Below are positions 12,901-27,900 of a stretch of DNA of 64,000 nucleotides, one piece after another. Each line of letters starts with the position of its first letter. Position 1 is the stretch's first letter. The notes beneath the pieces are model-generated. The model searched no databases. It was given only the letters and a program-made list of their open reading frames with translations, and was not told the DNA's origin. The position numbers and the translations under genes are program-made. Source of the DNA: Corbicula japonica (lineage: Eukaryota; Mollusca; Bivalvia; Venerida; Cyrenidae); assembly GCA_038501625.1 (NCBI GenBank), contig JAZAYU010000198.1:124001-188000 (forward strand), read 5' to 3'.

Positions 12901-15900
12901 GTAACAAACAGTATAATGTACATTGTAGCATATTACATCATTGATTTGGCCTATTGTACACTTGTGCCCAAGATCATAAAACAAAATCTTGAGACCAGTC
13001 TCAAATCTCAAAGCATCTGATGAATGAAATGGCAACCAGTCCCCATTTTAGCCAATCAGATGCTTGAGATTTGAGACTGGTCTCCAGTCTTAGTTTTATG
13101 ATCTTGGTTACTTGTGTGATGGTATGTATCCTCAATACTCTTTGGTAACAAGTTCAGCATGATTTGTATGTTTATTTCAGATCGGGGTAAATCTGTGTCA
13201 CAGGAAGCTCTCAGCAACAATGGTTTTGCTAACAACTTTGGTCACAGTATTGGAGGGGTGGGGTACAGAGGTGTGGAAGGTGTCCTGATGTCAAACAGCA
13301 TGAAGACATTTGTGTCCAGGTGTGTCCAGAACACCAAAGAACTGTACAACAGCGATAACATAGTGAGTTGTTTCTGTAATGATTTTTGCATTGTTCAACT
13401 CTCTACTCCATAGATGCACATTTATTACATGGGCAAGTAGTTTGAGATCTAGATCAGCTTCCTTATAGCAGAGCTCAAGGACCTGCTGTAAACATTCAGT
13501 AAAATCTTTATTTTCATGGTGTACAGGTTTGCATAGAAACTTGATGACTTGCATGTGGGCTCAAACTTATGCAATTTCATTGACAACTTATTCCATTATC
13601 TGTATTGGTTTAATTGTTAAAGAGATGTTATTTTGCACAGGACAACACGTCTGATATTTAACATTAATTTTGTTTTCATATTAATTGTACATTGTATTTA
13701 ATATTTTCACAGAGTTTATTCTGCGACATTCGACAGTTGATCACATATTTCAAAGAGATACATGGTGGTACTTTCCGTAGAGTGGCTCTCAGTGGCCTGC
13801 TGGACTCGTACTTTGATTTGAAGGTTAAAACCGAGCAAGCCAAGGAGGTGGTTACCCCATCCTCTCATCCTATCAGGTAATTGTAAAAGAAGTTTACATC
13901 ATGTATGTCCAAGTGAACCTGACATAATTCTGCTTTTTTGCATAGCCCTTTCCTCCATAAATACACATTTTTATGTATGTGCCACCAGTGTAGATCCAGA
14001 TCAGCCGGCACATCCAATCAGGATCTGCACTGGTCGCATTTTGGTCAGAAATAACATAATGGATGTGCTGGCTGATCTAGATCTACACTGTTCGCCTAGG
14101 CAATAAAGGTGTGTCTATGGAGGAAAGGGATAGTTTCTGATAGGACATGCCTAGTTTTATCACTAAACCATTAAATTTCAAGTCTTAGTACAAAACTATA
14201 TCTCTTATACATTTGCATTTGAGGTAATATTATGTCAGTTTAGCAGACAACCCTCCTTATAGTTTTGAGATCAAAGTTAAACTTGACAAAGGACTATAAA
14301 CTTTCAATCTCAAACAACAGGAACTAAAGGACCACCCTAAAAAGTGATTTTTGATTGGTCTTTTTGTTAATGTTCTCAGTTTTAACCTATTATAATTATG
14401 GAAATTTAAGACTGGTCTCCAGTGACAGTTATATAATAATTGCTCCAAATTGGTAAGAGATAAATTACCAGACTGACCATTTCCTGGGACTGGTTTTATG
14501 GTTGTTGGTCCTCTTCCCTCTGGTCTAGAAAGTGTATAATACATGTAGTTATTTTATAATTAATATGTCATGATTTCTTTCAAACCTAATAATAAAACAA
14601 AACTGTGATAACAGGCTCGCTTATTAATGCTAGCTTTTAATTGGTCAACTCGAAAACAGTTCTTCATTTTAATTAGAGGTTTTAGATTGGATTCAATTCT
14701 CCAGTCTACAGTTTGTGATCTTATGCCCTGCTTAAACTTTTTTTAAAGTAATCTTTTGATAATGTGCTCTAGGCAAAATGAGATTTTACAGAGATTAGAC
14801 CAAACACCATCTGTCCCTTTATAAATGAGACTATGACTTTGTCATAGGCATGATAAATTGGTTGATATATGTCATTTAAATACCCATTAATTTTGTGTTA
14901 AGTCACGTTTGTAAATTAGTTAACAACAACAACAATAAACTTGCAACTCATCATTTACATGACTGGAAACAAACAAATGAAAAAGAAATTACACATATTT
15001 CTTACTTATTCTTCATTTAACTCTTTGACAATAATTTTTACATCGGTATATCATTAACAACACACATGCAGATGTCTAGAAATTTCTCCAATTAATTAGT
15101 TTTATCTATGACTGATTAAGTTGCTTTTTTAACTCTGTACAAATCATATCTGCTTTAAGAATACAATCTTTGGTTCTTAAAATTGTCTAAACACTTCATA
15201 GACGCTTCACTGATAAAGGCATACTGTCGATCAATACAGTTGTCCTATTTATAGCCACAGGTTAAAGGTTGCAAAGGCTAGTAACTGTGTGTAGTTCGTT
15301 AAAGTGGATTATTCTCCTTTCTGTATTTACAATGTTAAATCTCCCCAAAACTTTTTTATTAACTAAAAATTGAACTAAACCATATATTTTCAAGTAACTT
15401 TTGTAGAATAATATTTATTGTTAAAACATTAATTATGTTATAAGACATGAACAAAGACTAAAGAACTTAAGAATCATTTAATACACTTGAAATAAGGTGC
15501 ATATCTCTTTAACATTAGAATATCTACCAGCTTCAATGCTATCACTGTGCTGTATAAATCTTGCACACTACCATACACAAGCATACTTACCTGGTACAGG
15601 GAATACCGTGATCAGCAAGGCGGTTTCCCCAGGAAGAGGCCCCTCCATTGCACTTCGGTTGGGCTGACGCCTGCGATTGCCCCAAATGTGGGTAACTCGG
15701 GTACGCAATTTGTTTGTGTGGGGACTGCGTTCGCGCTGTCCCTGAAAAAATTAAATAGTAATTTAGAAAGAAAATGTCTGACTGCATAATTGTATATTAA
15801 GATAGTAATCTGTTTATGCCTTAGAAAGTATTAGCATGCATAATGAAAACTTACCTTATAATAATATATTCATTGAGGAAAAAAATATTGAAATTAAGAG

Positions 15901-18900
15901 TTTGATTTTTCTCTCATGATTGCACTTTGAAGAACTTAAACTTGACTTATTGATAAATTAAAGTTATATATCAAAAGGTTTATGTTTTAGTCGCACCACG
16001 TCCATTACATCAGACAGCGGGGATGAAAAGGAAGCACAGAAAACAGCTCTTAGCAACATTGTTGCAGAACTGAAGGAAAATGGGAAATCTAGAAAGTCCA
16101 TCTTCAGAAAGAAACTTAAAAAGGTAGAATTCTTGCTGTGGGAGAGAAATTTTGGGTTATTTTTGAAAATGCTTTTAATTATTAAGTGATAAGCATACCT
16201 TTTGTCCCCTTTGCTACCATTGTAGAGACAGTCAAGCCAGTACATCCATGCAGACGGATCAGGGTCTAGATTGATAGTTCTGATAATAAATAAAGTTAAA
16301 AGCTTGTTTGAACTAATTGAATATATTCACTCAAATTGATAAAAAAAAATAGCGGTATGTCATTTATAAATCAGGTGGTTGAAAGGTTCAAAAGAATTAC
16401 TGCAAGATTTTAAAAAAAGTGTGCAGGATAATTATTGACAGGTAGCTTAAACAGACCTAGTTCATGATGAAATGTCAACAAAATGTGCAGGCTGATCTGA
16501 ACTACACTGGTCACAAATGGGGATAAGCTGTATCCATGTAGTAAAGAATAGAAGAAATCTTACTCAATGGAGATTTTTGCTTTTATGTAATAATGGATTG
16601 ACAACATTCATTGCTTTTGTCATGTTATTACAACTCCTTTATTCAGTGATACTAACCTTATCCATTCAGTAAGATTACAAGTAACAATTGTTTGCATGTT
16701 TTCAGCAACTGATGGCGCAGCAACAGTACGCTGCCAGTGATTCAGAGATTATTGATGAGATGATAAGTAAGGGCAGCCCGAGGGCCAGTCTGTCAGCTAA
16801 CGAGGACGAGGCTCCATCCGGCACCAATACACCAAAAAGGAAATTCAGCAAGTTCCATATTGGTTTGTTGTCACATTCTTGCTGGTTAGCTTTAATAATC
16901 AAGGAACTTTACCAGATGTTAAAACATTAAAGATATCTAAGATTAGAATAGGAATTAATCTGCTAAGAGGCATAGGGGTTCTGCAACTACATTCCTTCCT
17001 TTTCTTATTAAATGGAATAAAGTTTAAGTTTTCAATGAGATGACAGCTGAGTTTGATCGATTTGGATTCACAAAATAACATTAAAACCTGCAATTCATCT
17101 GTAGAGAGCCTGAATAACAAAATGTCCAAATACAGCTATTGTCTGTGACTTAACCCTGAAGGGCATTTGTATCATCAATTATTTGACATCATAATTATGA
17201 CCATTAATTATGATATATTTTACAACTAACATATTTAAACATAAAGAGACATAGAGAGAATTGTTACACTAAGTGACAGGTTTCAGTTTTATTTCTGTCT
17301 CATATTTCTGACATAGTATTTATTATTCTATTATGCTGTAGGGTGGCGAAAGCCCAAATCTGACCATGAGGAGGACAGTCCTGGAGATCAGAGCCCTGCG
17401 GACACCATTAAGAGTGACAGTGGGGTCCACCAGAGACACCATGGACGCCGAGCCAAGATGTCATTCAAGACGGCAAGTCAGGCGACCTTGACCTTCCTCA
17501 GTGCTAGGAGAAGGATCGAGGGAGGTCTGAAAGGCCTGGGGAAGAAAGCACATAAAGCTGAACAAAACAGAGGTAATCTTATGAACTTTGTGGAATTTAT
17601 TTGTTTAACCCTTTCCTCCATAGACACACCTTTATGGCATGGGTGAACAGTGTAGATCCAGATCAGCTGGCACATCTGTGCCATCTGATCAGGATCTGCA
17701 GTGGTCGCTTTTGGTCAGAAATAACCTAATAAATCAAAAAGCAAACGGTGCAGATCCTGATCAGACTGTATAGATGTGCCTGCTGATCTGGATCTACACT
17801 GCCCCCATGCCATAAAGGTGTGTATATGGAGGAAAAGATTAAACACATATTCCCAAATGTAAACCATTAGATAATATTATTTTTTATTATAGTAATTGCA
17901 ACATACAATTTCCACTCAAATTTAAGTCCTTCCAAAAACAGCAGTTAATCAATTTTATTTGCGATAAATTCAGTTAAAATTAAATGATATCTCATTATCA
18001 TCCGATACGTTTAACACCCGAAATCAATGTAATAGATTAACATTTCTTTCAATTTGAGCTAGTCTTTTCGATGCTTTGTACTTAAAAGATTAATTTTCAG
18101 CAAACCCTTACCCTTATATTCTTCAGTTCTGGGAAGATAGAGTGTGATTAGTTAAGACCTTTTTATTCCCACTTATGTATATTAAGGTTCCTGTAACTAT
18201 AGGTTATATGTTTAAAAATATTCTGTGGCCAGAGGGCACAGGCATGCCTTTCTGTTAGCTTCAGCACAGATTTTTTGTGAACAAGTTACATCCATTGCAC
18301 ATGTTTTAACCCTTTCCTCCATATATAGATATATATATATATATTTTTACAGATGTGCCTGCTGATCTGGATCTACACTGTTTGCCCAGGTTATAGAGGA
18401 ATGGGTTAGCTTGGTAGATTCAAAATTTAAAATTAAATATTTAGATGGGCATTATTGACAAGGAAGTTTATTTGCTTGTTTTGCTAGATTTTACAAATGT
18501 ATTGATAGGTTATTTCTTACACCTTGTTCATTCCAGTGGAAACAATTGTTGAAGAAGATATCACTTTCAATTAGTTGGTGTTTTGACTTAACTAGCAAAC
18601 ACTTAATATTTAGAATAACTTTTGGCAGTCATTGTGTATTTTTTTCCAGTAAAATTGTCTAATTGACTATTTCCAGATACAAAGCACAGTCATACTGATG
18701 TAGTTGAAGATGCCGATGATGTGGGTTTAGTGATGAGAGAGAAAAGAATGGTGGACAAGTTCATTGTTAAGTCGGGGATGTTAAGATTCAGCTTCCTGTT
18801 GGAATGTTGTCACCCTGGCACGGTGCCAGATCCTCAGCTGGTAGCTGCAATGATACAGCTGGTAAGTTCTGTCATAGCAAGCCGCTAAATGAATGTTTCT

Positions 18901-21900
18901 GATGGTGAGGCCACTTAACACAGCAGGGTTTTTATAGTAAATAATAAAATTTTGTGTGGAGCTCTACCCTTTGGCACCAAATGATAATTGGCTGCTCAAC
19001 CCATTATTCACTGAATCCTTGGAATGGACTCAACTCAACTTTTTATCAACTTAAGCCAGTCCATTCAGTATTCATAGGGAAGCTGAACAGAAATTAAATA
19101 AATTTTATTTTCTTGATAGGGAATGCACTGATGTCTGGCTGATCTTTCTCTACACTGGTCACAATTTTGACAAATATGGGTTAACAGTAGTTCACATAAG
19201 AACTTATCCATAATTATAGGTCAAGCAACTGTTAGCCAGAATGCATCTGTTATCTGATGTTATTTTTATTATTTTGTTCTTAGCCATCACTTTAAAAAAA
19301 GCGAGCTCGGATAAAATGTGCATCCAGCCCGAGACTCGAACATATACTGACTTTATGAAAGTCGTACCATTGAACCCTTTGAGACTGCTGAAAACAAAAC
19401 TGTACACTTTCAAGGATTCTTACTTTGCTAATTAAGTGGTTGCTAGTATCTTACTGTTCATTGATTGGTTGCTAGAATTCTGACTGTTCATTGATTGGTT
19501 GCCAGGATGCTCCAGTATCAGCTAGAGCTTCACTTTTATTGGAGTGTGCCCACTTTGTTCACCGCTGCAACCATAGTGACTGGCCAAACTGGATGAGGCT
19601 CAATCTGCCAAGTTTCCGCCACTCGTCGTCAGCTCTACACTCAAGAGGTCAGCCATCGGGGGTGAGGAGGACTCTGAACCTGCAGAAAGCAGCTGGAAGA
19701 ATGTTCTACGGCTGGGCCGAGGTATTGTTAACATTGTGAAGTTTACATAAGACTTACTTCCTCCATTATTTATCTTCTAAAAATCATAAAGTGAATACAA
19801 AATGTATTTGCTGTTATCAACTTTGTCACATTTAGACAACATTCAAGATATACTTTTTTGAAGTGTGTTCCAGTAAACTTAATATTACTTGACATTTAGT
19901 TTGATTAAATCTGCTACAACTTGAGAATCTCTTTCAATACAGAGTATTTTGCTTTCAACAGTCTTGGCCTTGGTTATCCAGGCAACATATTTTGCATTGT
20001 TACTCTTGATTTAAAAACTATTGTGATTATCTGTTCAGAGTTTACTGTGAATTTATCAATTTGTGGGTACTAAATTGTATGGGAAGGAAAACCACAATAC
20101 TACATAAACACAATAATTTCTCGGAACTTAAATATTTGTATCTTTCAATTGCACTTGGTTTAGATGCAAAAATCGGACCTGAAGCAACTGTATTTTGGGT
20201 GAAAACATTACCACCCCAATTCTTTAAGGGCAATGCTTTCCCATGTGATACTATTTCATTCAAATAATATATCCATTTTTCTACTTTATTTTTTTCTTAT
20301 TTCCAAACTGATTGTGTTTTTTATAGATCAGGAGAATGATAACACAGATGAGTGACTAAAGAAATATATAAGTTTCACCTATTTAATATGGTTGTTGTAG
20401 AACCTGGGCTGTCAACTAGAATACATGATGGCTAAGGAACAACAGTCGAGACTGAGTCATATTGAAGAAGTCTGTGATGACAAGAAGAAAAGACAACTCC
20501 GTATTGATGATGATTTTGAAGACTTTTTGGATGAAAGTGAGTTCACCTCAAAATATCAGGCTCATGGTTTTTTATTACTTGGTTAGAGTTTATTTAATCC
20601 TTTAATCTATGGGATATGGCTGTTATGCCATAGATAAACAATGTAGATCCAGATCAGCTAATTGCATCTTGGTCAGAATTAATCTAATGAATCTAAAAGC
20701 GAAAAGTGTAGATCCTGATGAGAAGGCACAGATGTGCCTGCTAGTCTTATCTTCATTGTTCACAGATTCTTTAAAGGTATACATGTGGAGTAAAAGGTTA
20801 AGGTATACATGTACATGCATACATTTCTAACATACTTTCAGTGGCAATACACAGAATGTCTATTATTGTTTGTAGACACTGTTAATCCTAATGGGAACAA
20901 CTGTCCATATGCTTTGAAGATGTTGGCTTGTTTAGTGCTGGAAGAAATAACCACATTTCTACGTGAGACTTTTCAGTATCTGCCTCGCAAGAAACACAAG
21001 CTGGAGCCCGGCTGGGACAAGCATCTGACGTCACGCAGATACAGCAGTATTATATCGAGTCCTGGACACTCAGATAAAAGTTCCGAATCTAATGTTGGCG
21101 ATATGCCACAGCCATCTCCAGGTAAGTGGCTTACTCTTTGATCCGCATATCTACCATAGGGTAAACTTCATTTGTTAAAATAATTTGTAGTATAGTTTGC
21201 AGTTAGGAATAAAACAATGTCATTTATCATCCTAGTACTGAAAACAGCATTTCTATATTTAGATTTAGACACAAACTTAAGATCAAATAAAAATTGCTTT
21301 TTTAATTATTATTTTTACTTATTTTTTGTTCACCTAGGTGGAGCTATGGGTAGCCCAGGAGAAAGGAAGATCAGTTTTGCTGTAAACATGGAGAAGTGTG
21401 ACTCTCTCAACAGTAGTCAGACTTCGCTGTCAGTGGTCGACCCCCTGGGTTCTCCACACACACCTGTGGAGGAACGGAAAAGTAAGTGCTCAGTGTTATT
21501 ATGTATTTGTAGTGAAATCCCTCAGTTTGTACATTGTATATTATTAATGTTTTTTAATAGAGTAACAGTAATGTAAAATTTATTCTTTCCTACTGTAAAG
21601 GAAAGATGTGTGGTGCATGCCATTTCAGGGAAGATTGAGTGAGGAAAACATCATCCAATTAAAAATAACATTATATTTTTTGTTTAAATAAATTTCAAAC
21701 ATTTTTCATTTTGTATTAATAACTTTTTGGAAAACAAATCCATATTTAAACAGTTATCAAATAATGTTTTAAACTTTATGACATGATATTTGACAAAGTG
21801 GTGTTCCTTTGATGGTCATCGAAAAGTTTTAGCTGAGATTGTAGAATGCAAAAGCTCGGTATTTAAGGTGACAGGGCTGAACAGAGACATTGCTGTTAAA

Positions 21901-24900
21901 ATTAGGTAGGAAATGATTGAAAACAGATAAGGCTGTGTAATAGTGAAAGAGGTTGTCTTCTTATTTCAGACAGAAGACTTGCACAGGGCCGTCAGAAGTT
22001 GCTAAAGAAAAATGTGCGCCGAGGGTCTACCCATAATGCAAGTTTCCGACAGAACAGAAGTTTCCGTCTAAAGAGACAAGAGGGAGGAAGTAGTATGTGT
22101 GAAGTTTTGGATTCTTTGTAGTAGTCAGTCAACCAAACATGCTTTCGGACTACTGTGGTATCATTTAATTTAGCGAAGATCAAATTTAACTTAAAAGACC
22201 TAAGTGGCACTATCACATGGACATAAAATCACACACGTTTTTCGCGTATTTCTAGAAATTACGTGGTTGATTTTGTGCACTTTCCCTACTGCGAAATATC
22301 CAAAAGTTAAACCACCTTGAAATATTATGATAGCACCAGTATATAATGTTGATATTGAGTATTAAATAAGGTATGTGTGTTGTTTATATATTGAGATTTG
22401 GACTGGTCTCCAATCTAAGTTTTATGATCTTGAGCCGATTGGAGACCAGCATCTACCCTCATCTCCATGATCTTGTACCAAGTACTTTATTTTAAAGATT
22501 TGTTTGCAGGTATTAAACAGTATGGCAGTATAAAGTCCAGGAAAGTGAGCAGTCAGTCAGTGCATTCTGAAAACCGGCTGTTCGATGGGGAACCAAGCTC
22601 AGAGGATATTGAGTCGATGACGATATTTAGTGAGGAGCAACAGGAAGCGACCTCTGAGGACCAGCAGGAAGCAGAAGATGAAAGAATGTATCAAAATATG
22701 CCATGGATTAAGGTAGCCTTTTCAAGAAATGCTATGGTTTAACAATTGTAGACATTTACTGCAATACAACTTTTTTAAATTTCATGTTGATGAGGTAGCT
22801 TCCAGAACAATATGAGTTTTTGGTACTAAAGAAATCATTATAGATTAAAATTTTATAAGCATGTTTTCCATGCTTGAATGTTTTTAACCATTTACTTCAT
22901 GTAAATGTGAATGGTGTAGATCCAGATCAGCAAGCACATGTTTATGTTCAGAAAAAAACCTTCAGAATCAAATTCAAACAGTGCATTTCCCCCATCAGAG
23001 AGCATGGATGTGACTGCTGATCTGAATCTACACTGTTCACCCATGACATCAGCCATAATCCATGGAGTAAAGGGTTAAATTTGTATTGTTAACAGCTGCA
23101 ATCATCTACAGATAGCTAGTTTGTTCTAAGTATTGGTCTGGTCAGGATCATCGCCATATGAAGAATGAAATATATATTTTAATATACAGTATGATTGACA
23201 AGGTACAGAGAAGCTTGTTTAATTGTTTACCTATTCAGCTTCTTGAACTTATATTGACCATGACCTGTAAAATCCTCAACAGCCTGATTATTGCATTAAG
23301 ATAACCATTTCAAGGTAGAAATTTTGAACTTAATTTGTTTTCAGGTAGTAATTCAGCTGTCGAACATGTCAAATTTCATCTGTCCACACCAAGGATACTG
23401 TCATCCTGATTGTTACGAGCGTCAGAGAAGAAGTTGTTCCAGACTGGTTACCTCCCTGAAGAAGATCTACCAGTCTACGGAGGAGGAACAAGTCAAAGAG
23501 TCTGAGAAAAAGCTCGACCAAAGAAGAGAACATTTCAAAGAAAAATACAAGAGAAGAGTAATGACAGTTTAAACGGATTCACTTTTATTTTATGTTTTCC
23601 AAGAATAGAGTCAAGGAACAAAAACATATATTTCAACAAAATATACAAATGACAAATGTTGGCCAAATTAATGCCATCCCTAAATAACAATTTCTTGCAT
23701 TTACACTACTATTATTTCCAGTGACTTTAAATTATATTGTAGTAATAATATGATTTGTTTTGCAGGAGTCAATATTCCAGCAATCCTCGCCCGTCAAGAG
23801 GAGAGAAAGCACACCACTACTAGAGAAAATCAAGACAGACGTATCTCTGGTGAAACAGAAACTGACCAACTGGAAGAAACCAGAGAAGGTCAAGGAGAAA
23901 AAGGAGGACTCACCAATTGTCAAATACATCACCTCACAGGTACACTGCTTTACTGACACTTCATCCTCTTTGAACTCAAAACTTATATTACAAAACATCA
24001 CCTGACAGGTACACAGCTTTGTGAACATCTGTTTTACTCTCTATTTTGTTTAGCAAATGAATCACTTCAGAGGTACTGGGTCCCCCTTTAGAAAAATGAT
24101 GTGGCAGATCAAGGGGGGATTCAGTAGGGTTGTTTGAAATCTTGCATTCATCCATGGTTTAGCATCATATTTAATAAGTGGAAGCCAAAATAAATTCTTT
24201 TGTTTCAATAGATTAAATAATAGTTATTGGAAAACACTTCAGGTCTCTCATTCATGGCATTGTGTGCAAAAGCTGTTGTCTCATTCCTATTGGGAAATTG
24301 CGTGATTATGCACCTGTTAGGTTTCTAATTAATTCTTTTCAGGATTGAGGCTCATATTATCGTTGTTTGCCTTAACCCTTTCCTCCATATATATGCATTT
24401 TTACACATGTGCGAACAGTATCCGTGCCGTCTGATCAGGATCTGCACTGGTCGCATTTTGGTCAGAAATAACCTAATGAATCAAACAGCAAACAGTGCAG
24501 ATCCTGATCAGACGGCACCAATGTGCCGGATGATCTGGATCTACACTGTTCACCCATGCAATCAAGGTGTGTCTGTGGAGAAAAGGGTTAAATCTCTCAG
24601 CACTGATATTCCCAGTACTGACATTCATGAACTGCTTAACCTTTCCTCCATATATTAGCCTTAATGGTGTGGGCAAACAGTGTAGATTCAGATCAGCCAG
24701 CACATCTGTGCCATCTGGTAAGAATCGACACTGTTCCTGTTTTGATTCATTAGGTTATTTTTTTATCAAGATCAGACAGCATAGTCTGATGTGGATCTGC
24801 ACTGATTGCTCATGCATAAATATATGTTTAATGGAGTGAAGGATTTAACTGACAAATTGCTTTTTATATGCCAGGCTCAGAAGTTGACCCAGTGTCCGCT

Positions 24901-27900
24901 GAGTATCCTGACCAAAGCTGCTCCCATCCTCAAAGAAGATAACTTCTCCGACATAATGCCAGTAGCATGGGAACTGATGATCGAGACTGACCAGGAGGTG
25001 TCCGCTGCTGCAGGTAAATCCAATTATCAGGGACATAATTTATATTAACCTTGTGGGGAACATTCAGATTAGGTGAATCCATTTTCTTAACTCTACTCCA
25101 TATAGACCCTTTTATAAGCATGTGCGACCAGTGTACACTCATCAAAAGTTCTAAGTGCACACTTTTCAATTTTGAATATCTCAAAGTAAACTTATTCTAA
25201 TTGAATGAAAGTTTGAAATGATGTTCATTATGATCAAACAACAATATTTTTGTTGAAAACCGTGCATATGTTTTATGTATTACGTCATCCACGTCGGCAT
25301 ACGCTATTTATGCGTAATCCCCGTTCGGCAATCGAAATTAATTTTTTTACAATCGTTTTTGTTTTTCACATGTTCACCGACTCCAGACAAACACGAAAAA
25401 CACACCAACAAATTGTAACCATGGAACTGTTGACGTCAGCAGACAATGACATTCCCGTCAAAATTCTTTTCACTGGCTTAACTTCAAATTTGTTGTAAAA
25501 AATCTTGACGGTTTTCGTAAATGCAAAAGAAATACCTTATTTTTGCATATTTTATTAATTTAAGAAGGAAATCAAACGATATTATTTTCTAGATTGATTA
25601 CGTTGCTTACGTTGAATGCTGATGTTACTCAATAATTTCATTAAATATTTACGTAAAACAACATAAACTCGAAAATATTAGTGTAAAATTTGTTGGATAA
25701 GTGTCCAATTAATAAAATTTTAAAACTAAAATTTATAGAAATTCAATCAAATTTACAATCGAATTATTCGAAAATGACGTTTATTTGGTCAAAAAGCGTG
25801 TCCGAAAACTGGTCAATTTTATTGAAATGAATACATTTTTTCGTTCGGAAAGGCTGTTACACATCTATCATAGTGAATTACATCATCCCAAACTGCAAGA
25901 AAATTCAAAAACTTTTGGCATAAAACACTGTGAAAAAATTGGAATTTTCTCCTTGAAATCCTGTAAAAACTTTATGGATAAAATAGGGAAGAGTGTGCTG
26001 GCTCGTCGTGCCCAGCAGAGCATTACAAAGCTACAGGAAGATATTTCAGTGCAATGGAATGGCGAACTACAGTATTTCCTTTAAATCTGCATGAAATTTA
26101 AATTATACAGAGATGAGAAAACGATCACAAATGATAGCCGATGCAATGATAATTAACTCTCTGAGAATTGCTCTCTGAGTACAAGTGAGCTAAAATGTTA
26201 TTATTTTTTAATCTGGTTAAGCAGACTTAAATTTTTTGGTGTGCTTGAATAGAATATCGATTCTTCTTCATTGTAATTTACACTATTTTGAAAGATTCAA
26301 TCAAATAATTTGAAAAATCAACATTTATCAAGTGTGCACCTGTGCCATCTGATACAGATCTGTGCTGGTTGCATCTTGGTCAGAAATAACCTTTTGAATC
26401 CGAAAGTAAACAGTGCAGATCCTGATCAAATGGCACAGATGTACTGCTCATGTATTCTACTTATATTTTTGTGTTTCAGCCTCCATGTTTCTGATAGCAT
26501 CTGTGAAGGCACCAGAGAAAGCACAGACTATGGTGTTCAAGGAACTGCAACATGAGGAGCCAATTATCAGAACAAATGCAGTGCTTAGGTCTGTTTCATG
26601 CTTTTCTTGGTAGCATGCCCAAATCACCAGGCCCACATTCTTTTAACATCTAATTTTATTAATTGCTGTAAGCGTTTAAGTTTTAGTATGTATCGGGTAG
26701 TAGCAAAAAATAAAATGAATTTACTTTTCACTCATAACAGTTCAAATATATCACAGTGCTTGTCTTGCATTTGTATGCCAGAAGACTTTTACCAGTTTTT
26801 AAAATATTTCTATTATGGAGGAGGCTGTTTTAGAATGTTATCTTTAAGCATAGTGAAGGTGTTTGCAACCAGTATAAACATATAAAACATACCCCTGATT
26901 ATTGTTTTTTATCATTTCATGCCCTCTTCTGATTATGTTTAACACAAAAGAGAACATCAGAATGTGAATAAGATATAATTTTTCTGTAAAAAAATAACTT
27001 TTGTCGGTTTGTTGGGATCTTAAGTAGTAATTAAACTGTTTTTTATTGAATAGGTTTGGGATTCTATGGAAATTCAGGCACCAGGTGTGGCCTAGAATGG
27101 AAGAGGGTGCTCCATTACACTTCAAGGTATGCTTAAACCTTTCTTTCAAATATACACCTTTAAAGCATGGGCGAACAGTGTTCAAAGAGTGTAAATGCTG
27201 ATCAGAAGGCATAATGTTAACCGTTTACTCAATAAATACACCTTTACAGCATGGGCAAACAGTCTAGATCCAGATCAGCTGGCACATCCATTCCGTCTGA
27301 TCAGGATCTGCACTGTTCGCTTTTTTGACTTATTAGGTTATTTCTGAACCTACACTGTTTGACCATGCTATAAAGGTGTATATATGGAGTAAAGGGTTAA
27401 CATTATGCCATCTGATCAGCATCTACACTCTTTGGTTTTCTATTCATAATATTATTTTTGACCAAAAAGTGAACAGTGTAGATCCTGATTATTTGACATG
27501 GGTCTGGATCTACACTGTTTGCTCATGCCATTAAACCCATATATAAGGATTCAAGGGTCTAACAACCGTACAGGTGGCTACATTTGAAATACTAATCATT
27601 ATAGCAATTAAAGTATACTTTATTTCTTGGTAAATATTAACAGTTATTGAAACCTACCAAATCTGCATTTCAGGGTTATTAGATGTTTTAATCAGGCCCC
27701 AAGGTTATAAAACTGAGAATGGAAACCAGTCTCAAATATCAAGCATCTGATTGGCTGAAATGGCAACCAGTTGCCATTTCAGCCAATCAGATGCTAGAGA
27801 TTTGAAACTGGTTTCCAAGCTCAGTTTTATAATCTTGGAGCCAGATGTAGTGTTTACTACATGTTTCAGCTTCCTCCCCCAGGGATAGACTTTACCCTGC

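Noticed and set aside
15547..15789. Frames on both strands across the U1 locus
   Set aside because: The sequence is an RNA gene. The frames are accidental.
20061..20267. Overlapping plus and minus frames of about 70 codons in intron 14
   Set aside because: No similarity, no splice support, and both strands are equally open.
24407..24703. Frames containing SVDPDQ..MCRLIWIYTV-like peptides here and at many other sites
   Set aside because: These peptides are translations of the family-A MITE arms and recur wherever a copy lies.
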